In this document: piece after piece, positions 7,618 through 15,382 of the stretch | How the letters are laid out: each line of letters begins with the position of its first letter | Position numbering within the stretch: the first letter of the stretch is position 1 | Notes under the pieces: generated by a model | Databases searched by the model: none | What the model saw: the letters and a program-made list of their open reading frames with translations, nothing else | Told to the model about the DNA's origin: nothing | Translations under genes and position numbers: made by a program | Assembly (NCBI GenBank): GCA_036786445.1 | Contig: DAIQRD010000014.1 | Span: forward strand, 1 to 30,683 | Length of the DNA stretch: 30,683 bases | DNA from: JAAZMF01 sp036786445 | Lineage (GTDB): Bacteria; Bacillota; Limnochordia; DTU087 | Direction of reading: 5' to 3'

Positions 7618-8247
7618 GTGCATCGTTTTTTCGAGCACTTGACGGCAGGGGTAAAGTTTAGTGGAAAAGCGCCCACTGATGTCGAGGCTCTCTTTGTGAA
7701 ATGGGGCCGAACACATACGTTGGAGCATTGTGTGCGGGTTTCCCGAGAGGCATGCCAACTGGCAGAGCGGTTTTCGATCAACGGCACTGAAGCCGAGATG
7801 GCAGGTCTTCTACATGACATAAGTAATATTGTACCGAGAAGCGAGATGGTAGCTTTGGCTGAGTCTCTAGGGCTCGACATCTTGCCAGAAGAGAGGGTCT
7901 TTCCGGGAATTCTTCATCAGAAATTATCAGCCGAGATGGCCAGCCAGATCTTCCGGATAGAGAGCACATCCGTCCTTGGTGCCATAGGATGCCATACGAC
8001 ATTGAAGAGGGGGGCTTCGTCGCTAGACAAGGCTGTTTTCTTGGCAGACAAGATTCAGTGGGATCAACCCAACGGGGCACCTTTTGGAGGTGCTTTACTC
8101 ATTGCCTTGGACAGATCATTGGACGATGCTGTGATATGCTATCTCAACTATCTATGGGAAAGGCGAAGCGATCTAGGTGTACTACACCCTTGGATGGTGG
8201 AAGCACGGGAGGAGCTAATGGGAATGGGCTCAAGCCTTTCGTCTTAG
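7618..8247 (+). CDS. HD-domain phosphohydrolase, YqeK-like
   Basis: A 209-residue cytoplasmic protein starting at GTG 7618, 6 nt after the flavodoxin stop, with a GGGGGTAGG ribosome-binding site. HD-domain metal ligands are visible: His37 (LEHCVRV), His66-Asp67 (LLHDIS), the LHQKLSAEMA and GCHTT helices and an LADKI Asp near residue 141. This order matches the YqeK family, which hydrolyses symmetrical diadenosine tetraphosphate to ADP; length and motif spacing agree. YqeK usually sits beside nadD and rsfS, which are not here, so another HD phosphohydrolase activity remains possible. It likely shares a transcript with the flavodoxin. Confidence 0.75.
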   Translation: MHRFFEHLTAGVKFSGKAPTDVEALFVKWGRTHTLEHCVRVSREACQLAERFSINGTEAEMAGLLHDISNIVPRSEMVALAESLGLDILPEERVFPGILHQKLSAEMASQIFRIESTSVLGAIGCHTTLKRGASSLDKAVFLADKIQWDQPNGAPFGGALLIALDRSLDDAVICYLNYLWERRSDLGVLHPWMVEAREELMGMGSSLSS

Positions 8248-8281
8248 CTCTCTCTTACCGTGACGAAGTGTGCACAAGTGA

Positions 8282-8377
8282 TCAGCAAAGAAGTGTAGAA
8301 ACGCCATGGGGGCCGATAACTAACCCCATTAGCCGAAAGCGGGCATCAAAGGCGAAGACTTCCTTGATTCCTAGCCG
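8282..8377 (-). pseudogene. PIN-domain toxin C-terminal relic
   Basis: In a frame different from the overlapping antitoxin end, the minus strand encodes RLGIKEVFAFDARFRLMGLV, the last conserved block of VapC-type PIN ribonucleases (GI-x-x-VF-[TA]-FD-x-HF-x-x-x-G). It runs to TGA at 8282. The N-terminal acidic residues of the nuclease are absent. The RHH antitoxin gene directly upstream reads into this segment, so a deletion seems to have removed most of the toxin. Confidence 0.65.
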
Positions 8378-8624
8378 TCGACAGATTGGCCAGCTGGTGC
8401 AATCGGTAAAGGAAATCTCTATCGGTGTTACCAGTACCTAATCCGATTAAGTCCTCCAAAGGGTCTCCCTCTGCGACCTTTTCTTTCTTATCCGCCACAT
8501 ATGATGACAGGGCCTCTCGGATGACGGCCGCTTCGCTGGTACCCTTCATGAGCGCCAAAACTTTCAGGTCTTCATTTTGCTCTGGAGTTATATATATCTG
8601 CTTTCTAATCTTCCTGGTGGTCAT
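8346..8624 (-). CDS. Ribbon-helix-helix antitoxin (CopG/VapB-like), probably orphaned
   Basis: A 92-residue protein starting at ATG 8624, with GAGGG 8 nt upstream; an ATG at 8639 is also in frame. Residues about 3-45 (TRKIRKQIYITPEQNEDLKV, then TSEAAVIREALSSYV) form a ribbon-helix-helix DNA-binding domain. An acidic linker (AEGDPLEDLIGLG) would wrap the toxin. The final 15 or so residues look like out-of-frame reading into a PIN-toxin remnant, so the natural C-terminus may be lost. It probably still binds its own promoter, where TCATAT is repeated four times. Without toxin it may act only as an autorepressor or an anti-addiction factor. Confidence 0.75.
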   Translation of the reverse strand: MTTRKIRKQIYITPEQNEDLKVLALMKGTSEAAVIREALSSYVADKKEKVAEGDPLEDLIGLGTGNTDRDFLYRLHQLANLSTARNQGSLRL

Positions 8625-8661
8625 ATCGCTATCCCTCATATCTGTTTCATATCCATCATAT
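8621..8661. promoter_or_regulatory. Candidate antitoxin operator: four TCATAT repeats
   Basis: TCATAT occurs at 8621, 8636, 8647 and 8656, four copies in 41 bp covering the RHH start codon and upstream region. RHH repressors usually bind short tandem sites at their own promoter. The irregular spacing (15, 11 and 9 bp) weakens the case. Confidence 0.4.
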
Positions 8662-9147
8662 GCTATTATGCATTGTATGTGAAACGATGCCTAATGGAGA
8701 GAGTAATTCATGAGGTGTATGTCTTGCCCAAGCCATGGAGTGTGGAGGAGATCTGTATCGGATAACCGGTCAACGAGCTTTCAGTAGATCCAAGGGACTA
8801 GATTATGAAAGAAGCAGGTCTTTACCGAAATCTGTATAAGTATGACAAGAGGTTCGATTACCCATTTTTATCACCAAGTCCATGAGTGTTTGTCATAAAA
8901 CGTGGACGAGAAAAGGGGGGATGAAGTCGTCGGGGAGAGCCGTTCCCAAATACTTCACGAACTTGCCTTGTGGCTATCGCAGAAGGGATATGCCTATGGT
9001 GGTGCCCACTTCCTTTAGATACCGGAGGCGAGGTACTTGGCGCGACGGAGCCCAGTTATGCCACTTCATGGTGGAATGTAAGAAAGCTACGGGAAGACCC
9101 GAATTATCGCTTTTGGTTACAGATCAACAGAAGGAGTTGCATCTTGA
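8662..9147. other. Stretch without recognisable gene upstream of chvE-like operon
   Basis: Nearly 490 bp. A 26-codon plus-strand frame at 8804 (MKEAGLYRNLYKYDKRF) and broken frames to 9147 give no family I recognise; several look once-coding but are interrupted. The promoter of the following sugar operon must lie here, but I see no convincing -35/-10 pair. Confidence 0.4.
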
Positions 9148-10197
9148 ATGAAAAGGGTTATATCGATTCTGCTTCTGGTTATGTTAGTAACGTTGCCCTG
9201 CACAGCAGCTTTCGCCCAGGTCAAAGTGGGCGTCGCGATGCCTACCCAGAGCCTCCAGCGCTGGAATCAAGATGGTAGCAACATGAAAAAACAGCTTGAG
9301 GCGGCGGGCTATGTTGTTGATCTACAGTATGCCAATAACGACGTGGCTCTGCAGATTTCGCAGCTAGAGAATACGATCTTGGGCGGGGCTGAAATCCTCG
9401 TCATTGCTTCCATAGATGGCAGCGCCCTTGGTACAGTCCTAGAAGTTGCCAAAGAGGAGGGCATTCCTGTTATTGCCTATGACCGCTTGATTATGGCAAC
9501 TGATGCGGTGTCCTATTATGCTACCTTTGACAACTACATGGTTGGTACGATTCAGGGCAAATACCTCGTCGAAGCATTAGGCCTTGATACGCTAGAGGGT
9601 AGCGTCAATATCGAGATCGTGGGCGGTTCCCCCGATGACAACAATGCTCGGTACTTCTACCAGGGTGCATATGATGTAATCGCTCCCTATATCGAGAGTG
9701 GCAAAGTGAAGGTTCCTTCTGGTCAGATTGCTTTTGAGGCAATTGCCACCCCAACTTGGGCTTCCGAAAGGGCACAGGCCAGGATGGATAACCTGATCGC
9801 GGCCCACTACTCCGACGGTACTACGCTCCACGCTGTGCTTTGCTCCAATGACTCTACGGCCCTGGGTGTAACCAACTCCCTTGTAGGCGCCGGCTTTGAG
9901 GAATTCCCCATTATCACCGGTCAGGATTGCGATATTGCCAATGTCAAGAACATCCTTGTTGGCAAGCAGTCTATGTCCATTTTCAAAGATACGCGTACCT
10001 TAGCCGAAAAGGTCGTTGGTATGGTAGAAGCCATTGTAAATGGCAAAGAGCCGGAGATCAATGACACAGAGACCTATGACAATGGCGTGGGTATCGTTCC
10101 CACGTATCTATGTGCACCAGTATTTGCAGATATCAATAACTATGAAGAGCTATTGATTGATAGCGGCTACTACACAAGGGAGCAGTTAGCCAATTAG
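9148..10197 (+). CDS. chvE: Periplasmic monosaccharide-binding protein, ChvE-like (CUT2)
   Basis: A 349-residue periplasmic-binding protein I fold. A signal peptide (residues 1-24, AFA cleavage before QVKVGV) has no lipobox. The N-terminal QRWNQDGSNM block, the DNNARYFYQGAYD segment and the TGQDCDIANVKNI hinge region are characteristic of ChvE/multiple-sugar-binding proteins, which bind pentoses and hexoses such as L-arabinose, xylose, galactose and glucose. AAGGAG lies 11 nt upstream. A strong hairpin follows the stop, then the ATPase and permease genes, the same order as the chvE-gguA-gguB system. The nearby arabinofuranosidases make L-arabinose the favoured ligand, by inference. Confidence 0.93.
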   Translation: MKRVISILLLVMLVTLPCTAAFAQVKVGVAMPTQSLQRWNQDGSNMKKQLEAAGYVVDLQYANNDVALQISQLENTILGGAEILVIASIDGSALGTVLEVAKEEGIPVIAYDRLIMATDAVSYYATFDNYMVGTIQGKYLVEALGLDTLEGSVNIEIVGGSPDDNNARYFYQGAYDVIAPYIESGKVKVPSGQIAFEAIATPTWASERAQARMDNLIAAHYSDGTTLHAVLCSNDSTALGVTNSLVGAGFEEFPIITGQDCDIANVKNILVGKQSMSIFKDTRTLAEKVVGMVEAIVNGKEPEINDTETYDNGVGIVPTYLCAPVFADINNYEELLIDSGYYTREQLAN

Positions 10198-10212
10198 CAT
10201 GCATGGTGTTAC

Positions 10213-10243
10213 GGCGGATGGGTATCTTTGGTGCCCATCCGCC
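10213..10243 (+). repeat. Intercistronic hairpin after chvE-like gene
   Basis: GGCGGATGGG and CCCATCCGCC form a perfect 10-bp stem, extended by three further pairs (two G-U) to 13 bp around a CTTTG loop. It starts 15 nt after the binding-protein stop. CCTTCGG rather than a T-run follows. It fits the hairpins after the other three binding-protein genes. Confidence 0.85.
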
Positions 10244-10266
10244 CCTTCGGTACAGGGGGCGATGAT

Positions 10267-11817
10267 TTGGCAAGAAAATTACTGGAGATGCGTTCTATCA
10301 CCAAAGAATTCCCCGGTGTAAAGGCACTAGATAATGTCAACATGACTGTGGAAGAAGGAGAAATCCATGCGCTTGTCGGGGAAAATGGTGCTGGAAAAAC
10401 CACACTGATGAACGTTTTAAGTGGAGTTCATCCCTATGGAACTTATTCCGGTGATATTCTGTTTGATGGCAAGCAGTGTCGCCACCAGAGTATCACCGAC
10501 TCAGAGCGTTTGGGTATTGTCATTATCCATCAGGAATTGGCACTGATACCCTATCTGTCTATTGGTGAAAATATGTTTCTTGGCAACGAGCAGCAACAGC
10601 GGGGGATAATCAACTGGAACCAGACTTACCAGAAAGCGGAAGAATACATGCAGATAGTGGGTTTGAAGGAAGATCCCCGCACTTTGATTAAGAATATCGG
10701 CCTCGGCAAACAGCAATTGATTGAGATTGCTAAGGCCCTGGCCAAGAATGTGCGTCTGCTAATTTTGGACGAGCCTACCTCTTCCCTCAACGAGAAAGAT
10801 GCCATAGCCATTCTAGATCTACTTCTAGCATTACAGCGGGAGAAGGGCATCACATCGATTATTATTTCACATAAGCTCAATGAGATCTCTTATTGTGCCG
10901 ATAGAATCACTATCTTGCGGGATGGGACAACCGTTGAAACTTTGGATAAGAGGGCAGACGAAGTAACAGAGGCAAGGATCATTAAGGGCATGGTTGGTCG
11001 GGAAATGACTGAGCGCTATCCCGCCCGCCCTGATAATGTTCGCCCGGAGGTTGCACTAGAGGTACAGAACTGGACTGTGTTTCATGAGCTGTACACAGAG
11101 CGCAAAGTTGTGGATAATGTGTCTTTCAGAGTCCACAAAGGCGAAGTAGTAGGGATCTATGGCCTAATTGGCTCTGGGCGCACTGAGCTTGCCATGTCCA
11201 TTTTTGGCCAAGCCTATGGGACCAAGGCTTCGGGGACATTGATTAAAGATGGCCAGATCCTGGAACCCACTTCTGTCCCAGAGGCAATTGCCGCAAAAAT
11301 GTCTTATGTTACCGAGGATCGTAAAGAATATGGCCTCATACTAGGCAATAGCATCATGCATAATATTACCTTGCCCCGCATGGATTATGTTGCGAGTAAG
11401 GGACGGATTGATCCGGATCTGGAACGAAGTGTGGCAAACCATTACAGGGAAGCCTTGGATATCAAAGCACCTAATGTCGAGCAATATGTGGGGAATTTAT
11501 CTGGTGGCAATCAGCAAAAAGTGCTTTTGGGGAAATGGATTTTCTCGAAGCCGGATATTCTCTTGCTTGATGAGCCTACCCGGGGCGTAGACGTCGGGGC
11601 GAAATACGAGATTTATCAGATAATCAACGGCCTAGTGCAGCAGGGGAAAGCCATCTTGTTTATCTCCTCCGAACTCCCGGAGATTTTGGGCATGTGTGAT
11701 CGGATTTACGTGATGAACCAGGGCAGAATCATCGCTGAGTTCCCTCGGTCGCAGGCAACTCAGGAAGGGATTATGAATTGTATCATGCAAGAGAGTAGAG
11801 GGGAGATCGGAGCATGA
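10267..11817 (+). CDS. gguA: Sugar ABC transporter ATP-binding protein, CUT2 (GguA/XylG/MglA type)
   Basis: A 516-residue tandem ATPase. I chose TTG at 10267 because AGGGGGC lies 6 nt upstream; an earlier GTG at 10228 lies inside the hairpin. The first nucleotide-binding domain has Walker A GENGAGKTT (about residues 38-46), a divergent signature (IGLGKQQLIEIAKAL) and Walker B LLILDEPTSSL. The second has a degenerate Walker A (GLIGSGRTEL), a canonical LSGGNQQKV and LLLDEPTRGVDVGAK. That asymmetry is typical of CUT2 ATPases. It energises uptake through the downstream permease. Its stop overlaps the permease start by 4 nt (ATGA). Confidence 0.95.
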   Translation: MARKLLEMRSITKEFPGVKALDNVNMTVEEGEIHALVGENGAGKTTLMNVLSGVHPYGTYSGDILFDGKQCRHQSITDSERLGIVIIHQELALIPYLSIGENMFLGNEQQQRGIINWNQTYQKAEEYMQIVGLKEDPRTLIKNIGLGKQQLIEIAKALAKNVRLLILDEPTSSLNEKDAIAILDLLLALQREKGITSIIISHKLNEISYCADRITILRDGTTVETLDKRADEVTEARIIKGMVGREMTERYPARPDNVRPEVALEVQNWTVFHELYTERKVVDNVSFRVHKGEVVGIYGLIGSGRTELAMSIFGQAYGTKASGTLIKDGQILEPTSVPEAIAAKMSYVTEDRKEYGLILGNSIMHNITLPRMDYVASKGRIDPDLERSVANHYREALDIKAPNVEQYVGNLSGGNQQKVLLGKWIFSKPDILLLDEPTRGVDVGAKYEIYQIINGLVQQGKAILFISSELPEILGMCDRIYVMNQGRIIAEFPRSQATQEGIMNCIMQESRGEIGA

Positions 11818-13061
11818 CCAGTTTACGGACGACATTTCGCAACAACCTCAAACAATACATGATGCTTTTGGCACTTCTAGTGATTGTCTTGGCTTTTCAG
11901 GTGTTGACTAAAGGCGTTTTGCTTAAACCAATGAATGTCTCCAATCTAATCTTCCAGAATGCCTATGTGGTTATTCTAGCCGTTGGTATGCTCCTTTGTA
12001 TCCTGACCGGTGGCAATATTGACTTGTCAGTTGGTTCAGTGGTGGCGTTAGTGGGGGCCTGCGCGGGGACGCTTATCATCTCCTGGGGGTGGAATCCACA
12101 CCTATCCATTTTGCTGTGCCTTGTTATTGGTATCGCAATCGGCGCTTGGCAGGGTTTTTGGATCGCTTATGCACGGATCCCCGCTTTTATTGTGACTCTT
12201 TCCGGAATGCTGGTCTTTCGCGGGTTGACCCTGATTGTCTTAGGTGGACTTACCCTAGCCCCTTTTCCCAAAGCATATTTGGGTTATTCTACAGGATTTG
12301 TTCCTGATTTGCTCGCAAATGTGCAGCTCTTTGGCGTAAAGAACACCACTTCGCTACTTGTAGGCATATTGACTGCTGCCATCTTCTGTGCCGTGCAACT
12401 CATCGGCTACTATACACGGAAGAAGAAAGAATACACAGTGGAAAGCATCTGGACTTTGGTGGTCAGATTGATAGTGATCTCCTTTGGGGTCATCTGGCTA
12501 TTTCGCACCCTTGCGTACTATCGGGGAATTCCCATGGTGCTGATTACTGTAGGGATCATTTTGATGGTATATAGCTACTTCACTTCCCATACAGTGATGG
12601 GCCGCCATTTGTACGCTCTAGGTGGCAATGAGAAGGCTGCACGATTATCCGGTGTAAAGACCAATAAGATGCTTTTCCTTGCATATGTCAATATGGCTTT
12701 TCTGGCCGCTGTTGCCGGTATCGTGTTTGCGGCACGACTCAATTCCGCCTCACCACAGTCTGGTCAGTCTTTTGAACTAGATGCCATTGGTGCCTGCTTT
12801 ATCGGTGGCGCAAGTGCGTATGGTGGTATTGGCACGGTGGGTGGGACTTTGATTGGGGCTTTGATCATGGGTGTACTCAATAATGGAATGTCCATTATGG
12901 GAATTAGCTCCAATGTGCAGCAGGTGGTCAAAGGCTTGGTATTACTGGCAGCTGTCGCCTTTGATGTGATCAGTAAGCAAAGGTTATCTCTTAGCTTCTT
13001 GCCCCGTTTTGGCAAGAAAAAAGTGCAACATAGCAAGGGAGCAGCAGGGCTGGATGCTTAG
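11814..13061 (+). CDS. gguB: Sugar ABC transporter permease, CUT2 (GguB/XylH type)
   Basis: A 415-residue membrane protein, the normal length for GguB/XylH/MmsB permeases, with about ten TM segments. Motifs include LTGGNIDLSVGSVVALVGA (residues about 63-81), GFWIAYARIPAFIVTLSGM, MGRHLYALGGNEKAARLSG and FIGGASAYGGIGTVGGTLIG, all CUT2 hallmarks. The start overlaps the ATPase stop (ATGA), indicating translational coupling. It completes a binding protein-ATPase-permease operon. The C-terminal tail is basic. The gene is convergent with the GH127 gene on the other strand. Confidence 0.95.
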   Translation: MTSLRTTFRNNLKQYMMLLALLVIVLAFQVLTKGVLLKPMNVSNLIFQNAYVVILAVGMLLCILTGGNIDLSVGSVVALVGACAGTLIISWGWNPHLSILLCLVIGIAIGAWQGFWIAYARIPAFIVTLSGMLVFRGLTLIVLGGLTLAPFPKAYLGYSTGFVPDLLANVQLFGVKNTTSLLVGILTAAIFCAVQLIGYYTRKKKEYTVESIWTLVVRLIVISFGVIWLFRTLAYYRGIPMVLITVGIILMVYSYFTSHTVMGRHLYALGGNEKAARLSGVKTNKMLFLAYVNMAFLAAVAGIVFAARLNSASPQSGQSFELDAIGACFIGGASAYGGIGTVGGTLIGALIMGVLNNGMSIMGISSNVQQVVKGLVLLAAVAFDVISKQRLSLSFLPRFGKKKVQHSKGAAGLDA

Positions 13062-13166
13062 CTAGTATCGATATGGGAATCCGTCTGGCGAATGGGATAT
13101 GCTGTGTCATGAAGAAATGCCGATGGGTCAAGCGGCAAGACAAAGATAACTATAGTGTTGCAGTTG

Positions 13167-13194
13167 CAGGGCTAGATACTCCCATCTGGCCCTG
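13167..13194. repeat. Inverted repeat downstream of gguB-like gene
   Basis: CAGGGCTAGAT and ATCTGGCCCTG form an 11-bp stem (one G-U on the plus strand) with a 6-nt loop, 105 bp after the permease stop. No T-tract follows on the plus strand. It may help end or protect the plus-strand transcript. Confidence 0.5.
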
Positions 13195-13230
13195 CGGCAT
13201 AACGCAGGCGGGTACCACACCGGGGTATCA

Positions 13231-13269
13231 GAAAAAGCCCAGGAAGAGCCGCACAACCCCTCCCGGGCT
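13231..13269 (-). terminator. Rho-independent terminator for the minus-strand arabinoside operon
   Basis: On the minus strand AGCCCGGGAG pairs with TTCCTGGGCT (10 bp with two G-U pairs), directly followed by a T-run (TTTTC after the stem's last T). It lies about 50 bp past the GH127 stop, in the right orientation to end the operon read from the binding protein at 20303. Confidence 0.8.
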
Positions 13270-13316
13270 CTATAATCGACTCTAAGGTTGAAGCCTGAGC
13301 CCCCAATTTAGCCAGA

Positions 13317-15260
13317 TCAAGTCTCCCGGATCCAGACCAGCATTTCCCCCGGTAGCCGGTTACACCATGTGCTGTATGGAATTGCAGTTATCTCAACGGT
13401 CCTGGTGCCAGGCGGGACCTCTACAGGACAGTATAGAGTGTTTTCCCATGTAGATTCATCAATCCGTTGGGCTTTACCCTTGATTACCATGACCCCACTG
13501 AGCAGTTCTGGTTGCCATTGGGCGGTTAGCTCCGCTGAGGGTGGCAGGATCATACTGGAAAGGTTAGCGCCGTTATCCACTTCCTCAAGACAGTAGACTA
13601 TGGGGCCCCGTTGCAGGGCCACCCGACCGGCATTTTCCCTTACCTGGGGATTGGCCCGGATGCGCTGAATAGGCATTGCTAGAGTCAGCTGGATTTCATC
13701 GCCGGGCTCCCACATCCTACTTACATATGCATAGCCTTTGGCAGTGATAGAGGCAAGGTCTGCTGGCTTACCATTCACAGCCAAATGGGTTTTCTTACAC
13801 CAGCCTGGAATACGCAGGGCAATGGTGAATTCGCCGGCCTGATCTGGTTGAACGGTGACAGATACTGTTTCCTGCCAGGGATAATCTGTTTCCTGGGCAA
13901 GCCTAAGCTTTCTGCCCCCTAGATCCAAGTTCGCCTCATTGGCTGCATAGAGGTGAATATAGGCGGTATCCGCGCTGTGGGAATACATGTATTGTCCCAA
14001 AGAGGCTATTAGTCGGGCTACATTAGGCGGGCAACAGGCACAGGAGAACCACCCCTGCCGCACGGTCTTTACATGCCGTAGGTCATCTCTCACCTTACAG
14101 GCCTCTGGCCAAACCTCCAGGGGATTGACATAGAAGAAGCTCTTACCATCTAGAGATATCCCGCTGAGCACCCCGTTATAAAGAGCCCTCTCTAGTACAT
14201 CCGCATATTCTGCGTCAATGTCAGTATGCAACATCCGATGGGCCCAAAATACCAACGCGATACTAGCACAAGTCTCTGTATAGGCCCGATCATTGGGCAG
14301 ATCATAATCTAGGGAAAAGCGTTCCCCATAGTGATCAGAGCCCACTGCACCTGTAATGTACATTCGCTGGTGGGTTACATTTTCCCATAACCTCTTGCAT
14401 ACATCCAGCAACTCATTATCATTGGTCTCAGTAGCTACATCTGTGACACCACTAAACAGGTAAAGCGCTCGAACCGCATGACCTTCGGCAGTCTGCTGCT
14501 CGCGGATGGGTAAATGCGCCTGACTATAAGCTGGACCCAGATCAGGGAGGTATGGTCTTGGACCCGCGCCTCGCTTTTCCTGCTCAATTTCGTACCAGTG
14601 TGGTTCCTGACCCCGCTCATCGATGAAGTACTTGCTGAGCTCTAGGTATCGCTCATTGCCAGTTGCATTGTACAACCTGACTAGAGCTAGCTCTATCTCT
14701 GGATGCCCAGGATATCCCCGCATCTGATCAGGCTTATGACCAAAGGTCCTATCGATATGATCAGCGAAGCGACACATCACTTCTAGAAGCTTGCGCTTGC
14801 CCGTAGCCTCATAATATGCCACAGCGGCTTCCATCATATGGCCGGCGCAGTATAGCTCATGCCAGTCCCGAAGATTGGTCCACCGCCTATCGGGTTCAGC
14901 CACAGTGAAGTAGGTATTTAGGTATCCATCGTCTTGCTGGGCTTTGGCAATCAGGTCGATGACTTCATCGGCGATTTTCTCTAACTCTGGATCGGGTTCA
15001 GCTGCCAATACATAGCTCACTGCTTCCAGCCATTTGGCCACATCGCTATCTTGAAATACTCTCCCGAAAAACTCACCTGTAGACTCTCCGGCTGCGATGC
15101 GAAAGTTCTCTATGGAATGACTTGGGGGTACTCCTGGAATGCGATCATTGAGAGCATCCCATTGGTAAGGGACAACTTGATCCTTGATCAACCGAAAACG
15201 ATTCTGCCATAGTCTGTCATTAAGTCTCACCGCGGCCAGGGAGATAGGTTTGGCTTTCAT
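13317..15260 (-). CDS. GH127 beta-L-arabinofuranosidase (DUF1680)
   Basis: A 647-residue protein close in length to the characterised Bifidobacterium HypBA1 (658). It lacks a signal peptide, so it is cytoplasmic. The zinc-cysteine catalytic site is preserved: Glu329 and Cys331 (TETCAS), and Cys409-Cys410 (SCACCPPN). Glu313 lies 16 residues before Glu329, where the HypBA1 acid/base Glu322 falls. Cys409 corresponds to the Cys417 nucleophile. An (alpha/alpha)6 barrel precedes beta-sandwich domains from about residue 430. It would release L-arabinose from beta-L-arabinofuranosyl oligosaccharides. ATG has AGAGGTGATGAA upstream. It is the last gene of the operon, before a strong terminator. Confidence 0.93.
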   Translation of the reverse strand: MKAKPISLAAVRLNDRLWQNRFRLIKDQVVPYQWDALNDRIPGVPPSHSIENFRIAAGESTGEFFGRVFQDSDVAKWLEAVSYVLAAEPDPELEKIADEVIDLIAKAQQDDGYLNTYFTVAEPDRRWTNLRDWHELYCAGHMMEAAVAYYEATGKRKLLEVMCRFADHIDRTFGHKPDQMRGYPGHPEIELALVRLYNATGNERYLELSKYFIDERGQEPHWYEIEQEKRGAGPRPYLPDLGPAYSQAHLPIREQQTAEGHAVRALYLFSGVTDVATETNDNELLDVCKRLWENVTHQRMYITGAVGSDHYGERFSLDYDLPNDRAYTETCASIALVFWAHRMLHTDIDAEYADVLERALYNGVLSGISLDGKSFFYVNPLEVWPEACKVRDDLRHVKTVRQGWFSCACCPPNVARLIASLGQYMYSHSADTAYIHLYAANEANLDLGGRKLRLAQETDYPWQETVSVTVQPDQAGEFTIALRIPGWCKKTHLAVNGKPADLASITAKGYAYVSRMWEPGDEIQLTLAMPIQRIRANPQVRENAGRVALQRGPIVYCLEEVDNGANLSSMILPPSAELTAQWQPELLSGVMVIKGKAQRIDESTWENTLYCPVEVPPGTRTVEITAIPYSTWCNRLPGEMLVWIRET

Positions 15261-15382
15261 TTCATCACCTCTTGTCTTGGTTTGAGTAACAACAGAGACT
15301 AGTTACCTAAAGACCTCAGCCAAGGATACCATAGTAGTCATAGAATGCATGGGATTGCTCCTCAATGGGCAGTGAGGTCACA

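Noticed and set aside
8882..9278. Overlapping plus-strand frames of 89 and 102 codons upstream of the chvE-like gene
   Set aside because: They overlap each other, and the longer overlaps the signal peptide of the binding protein; no motif or ribosome-binding site.
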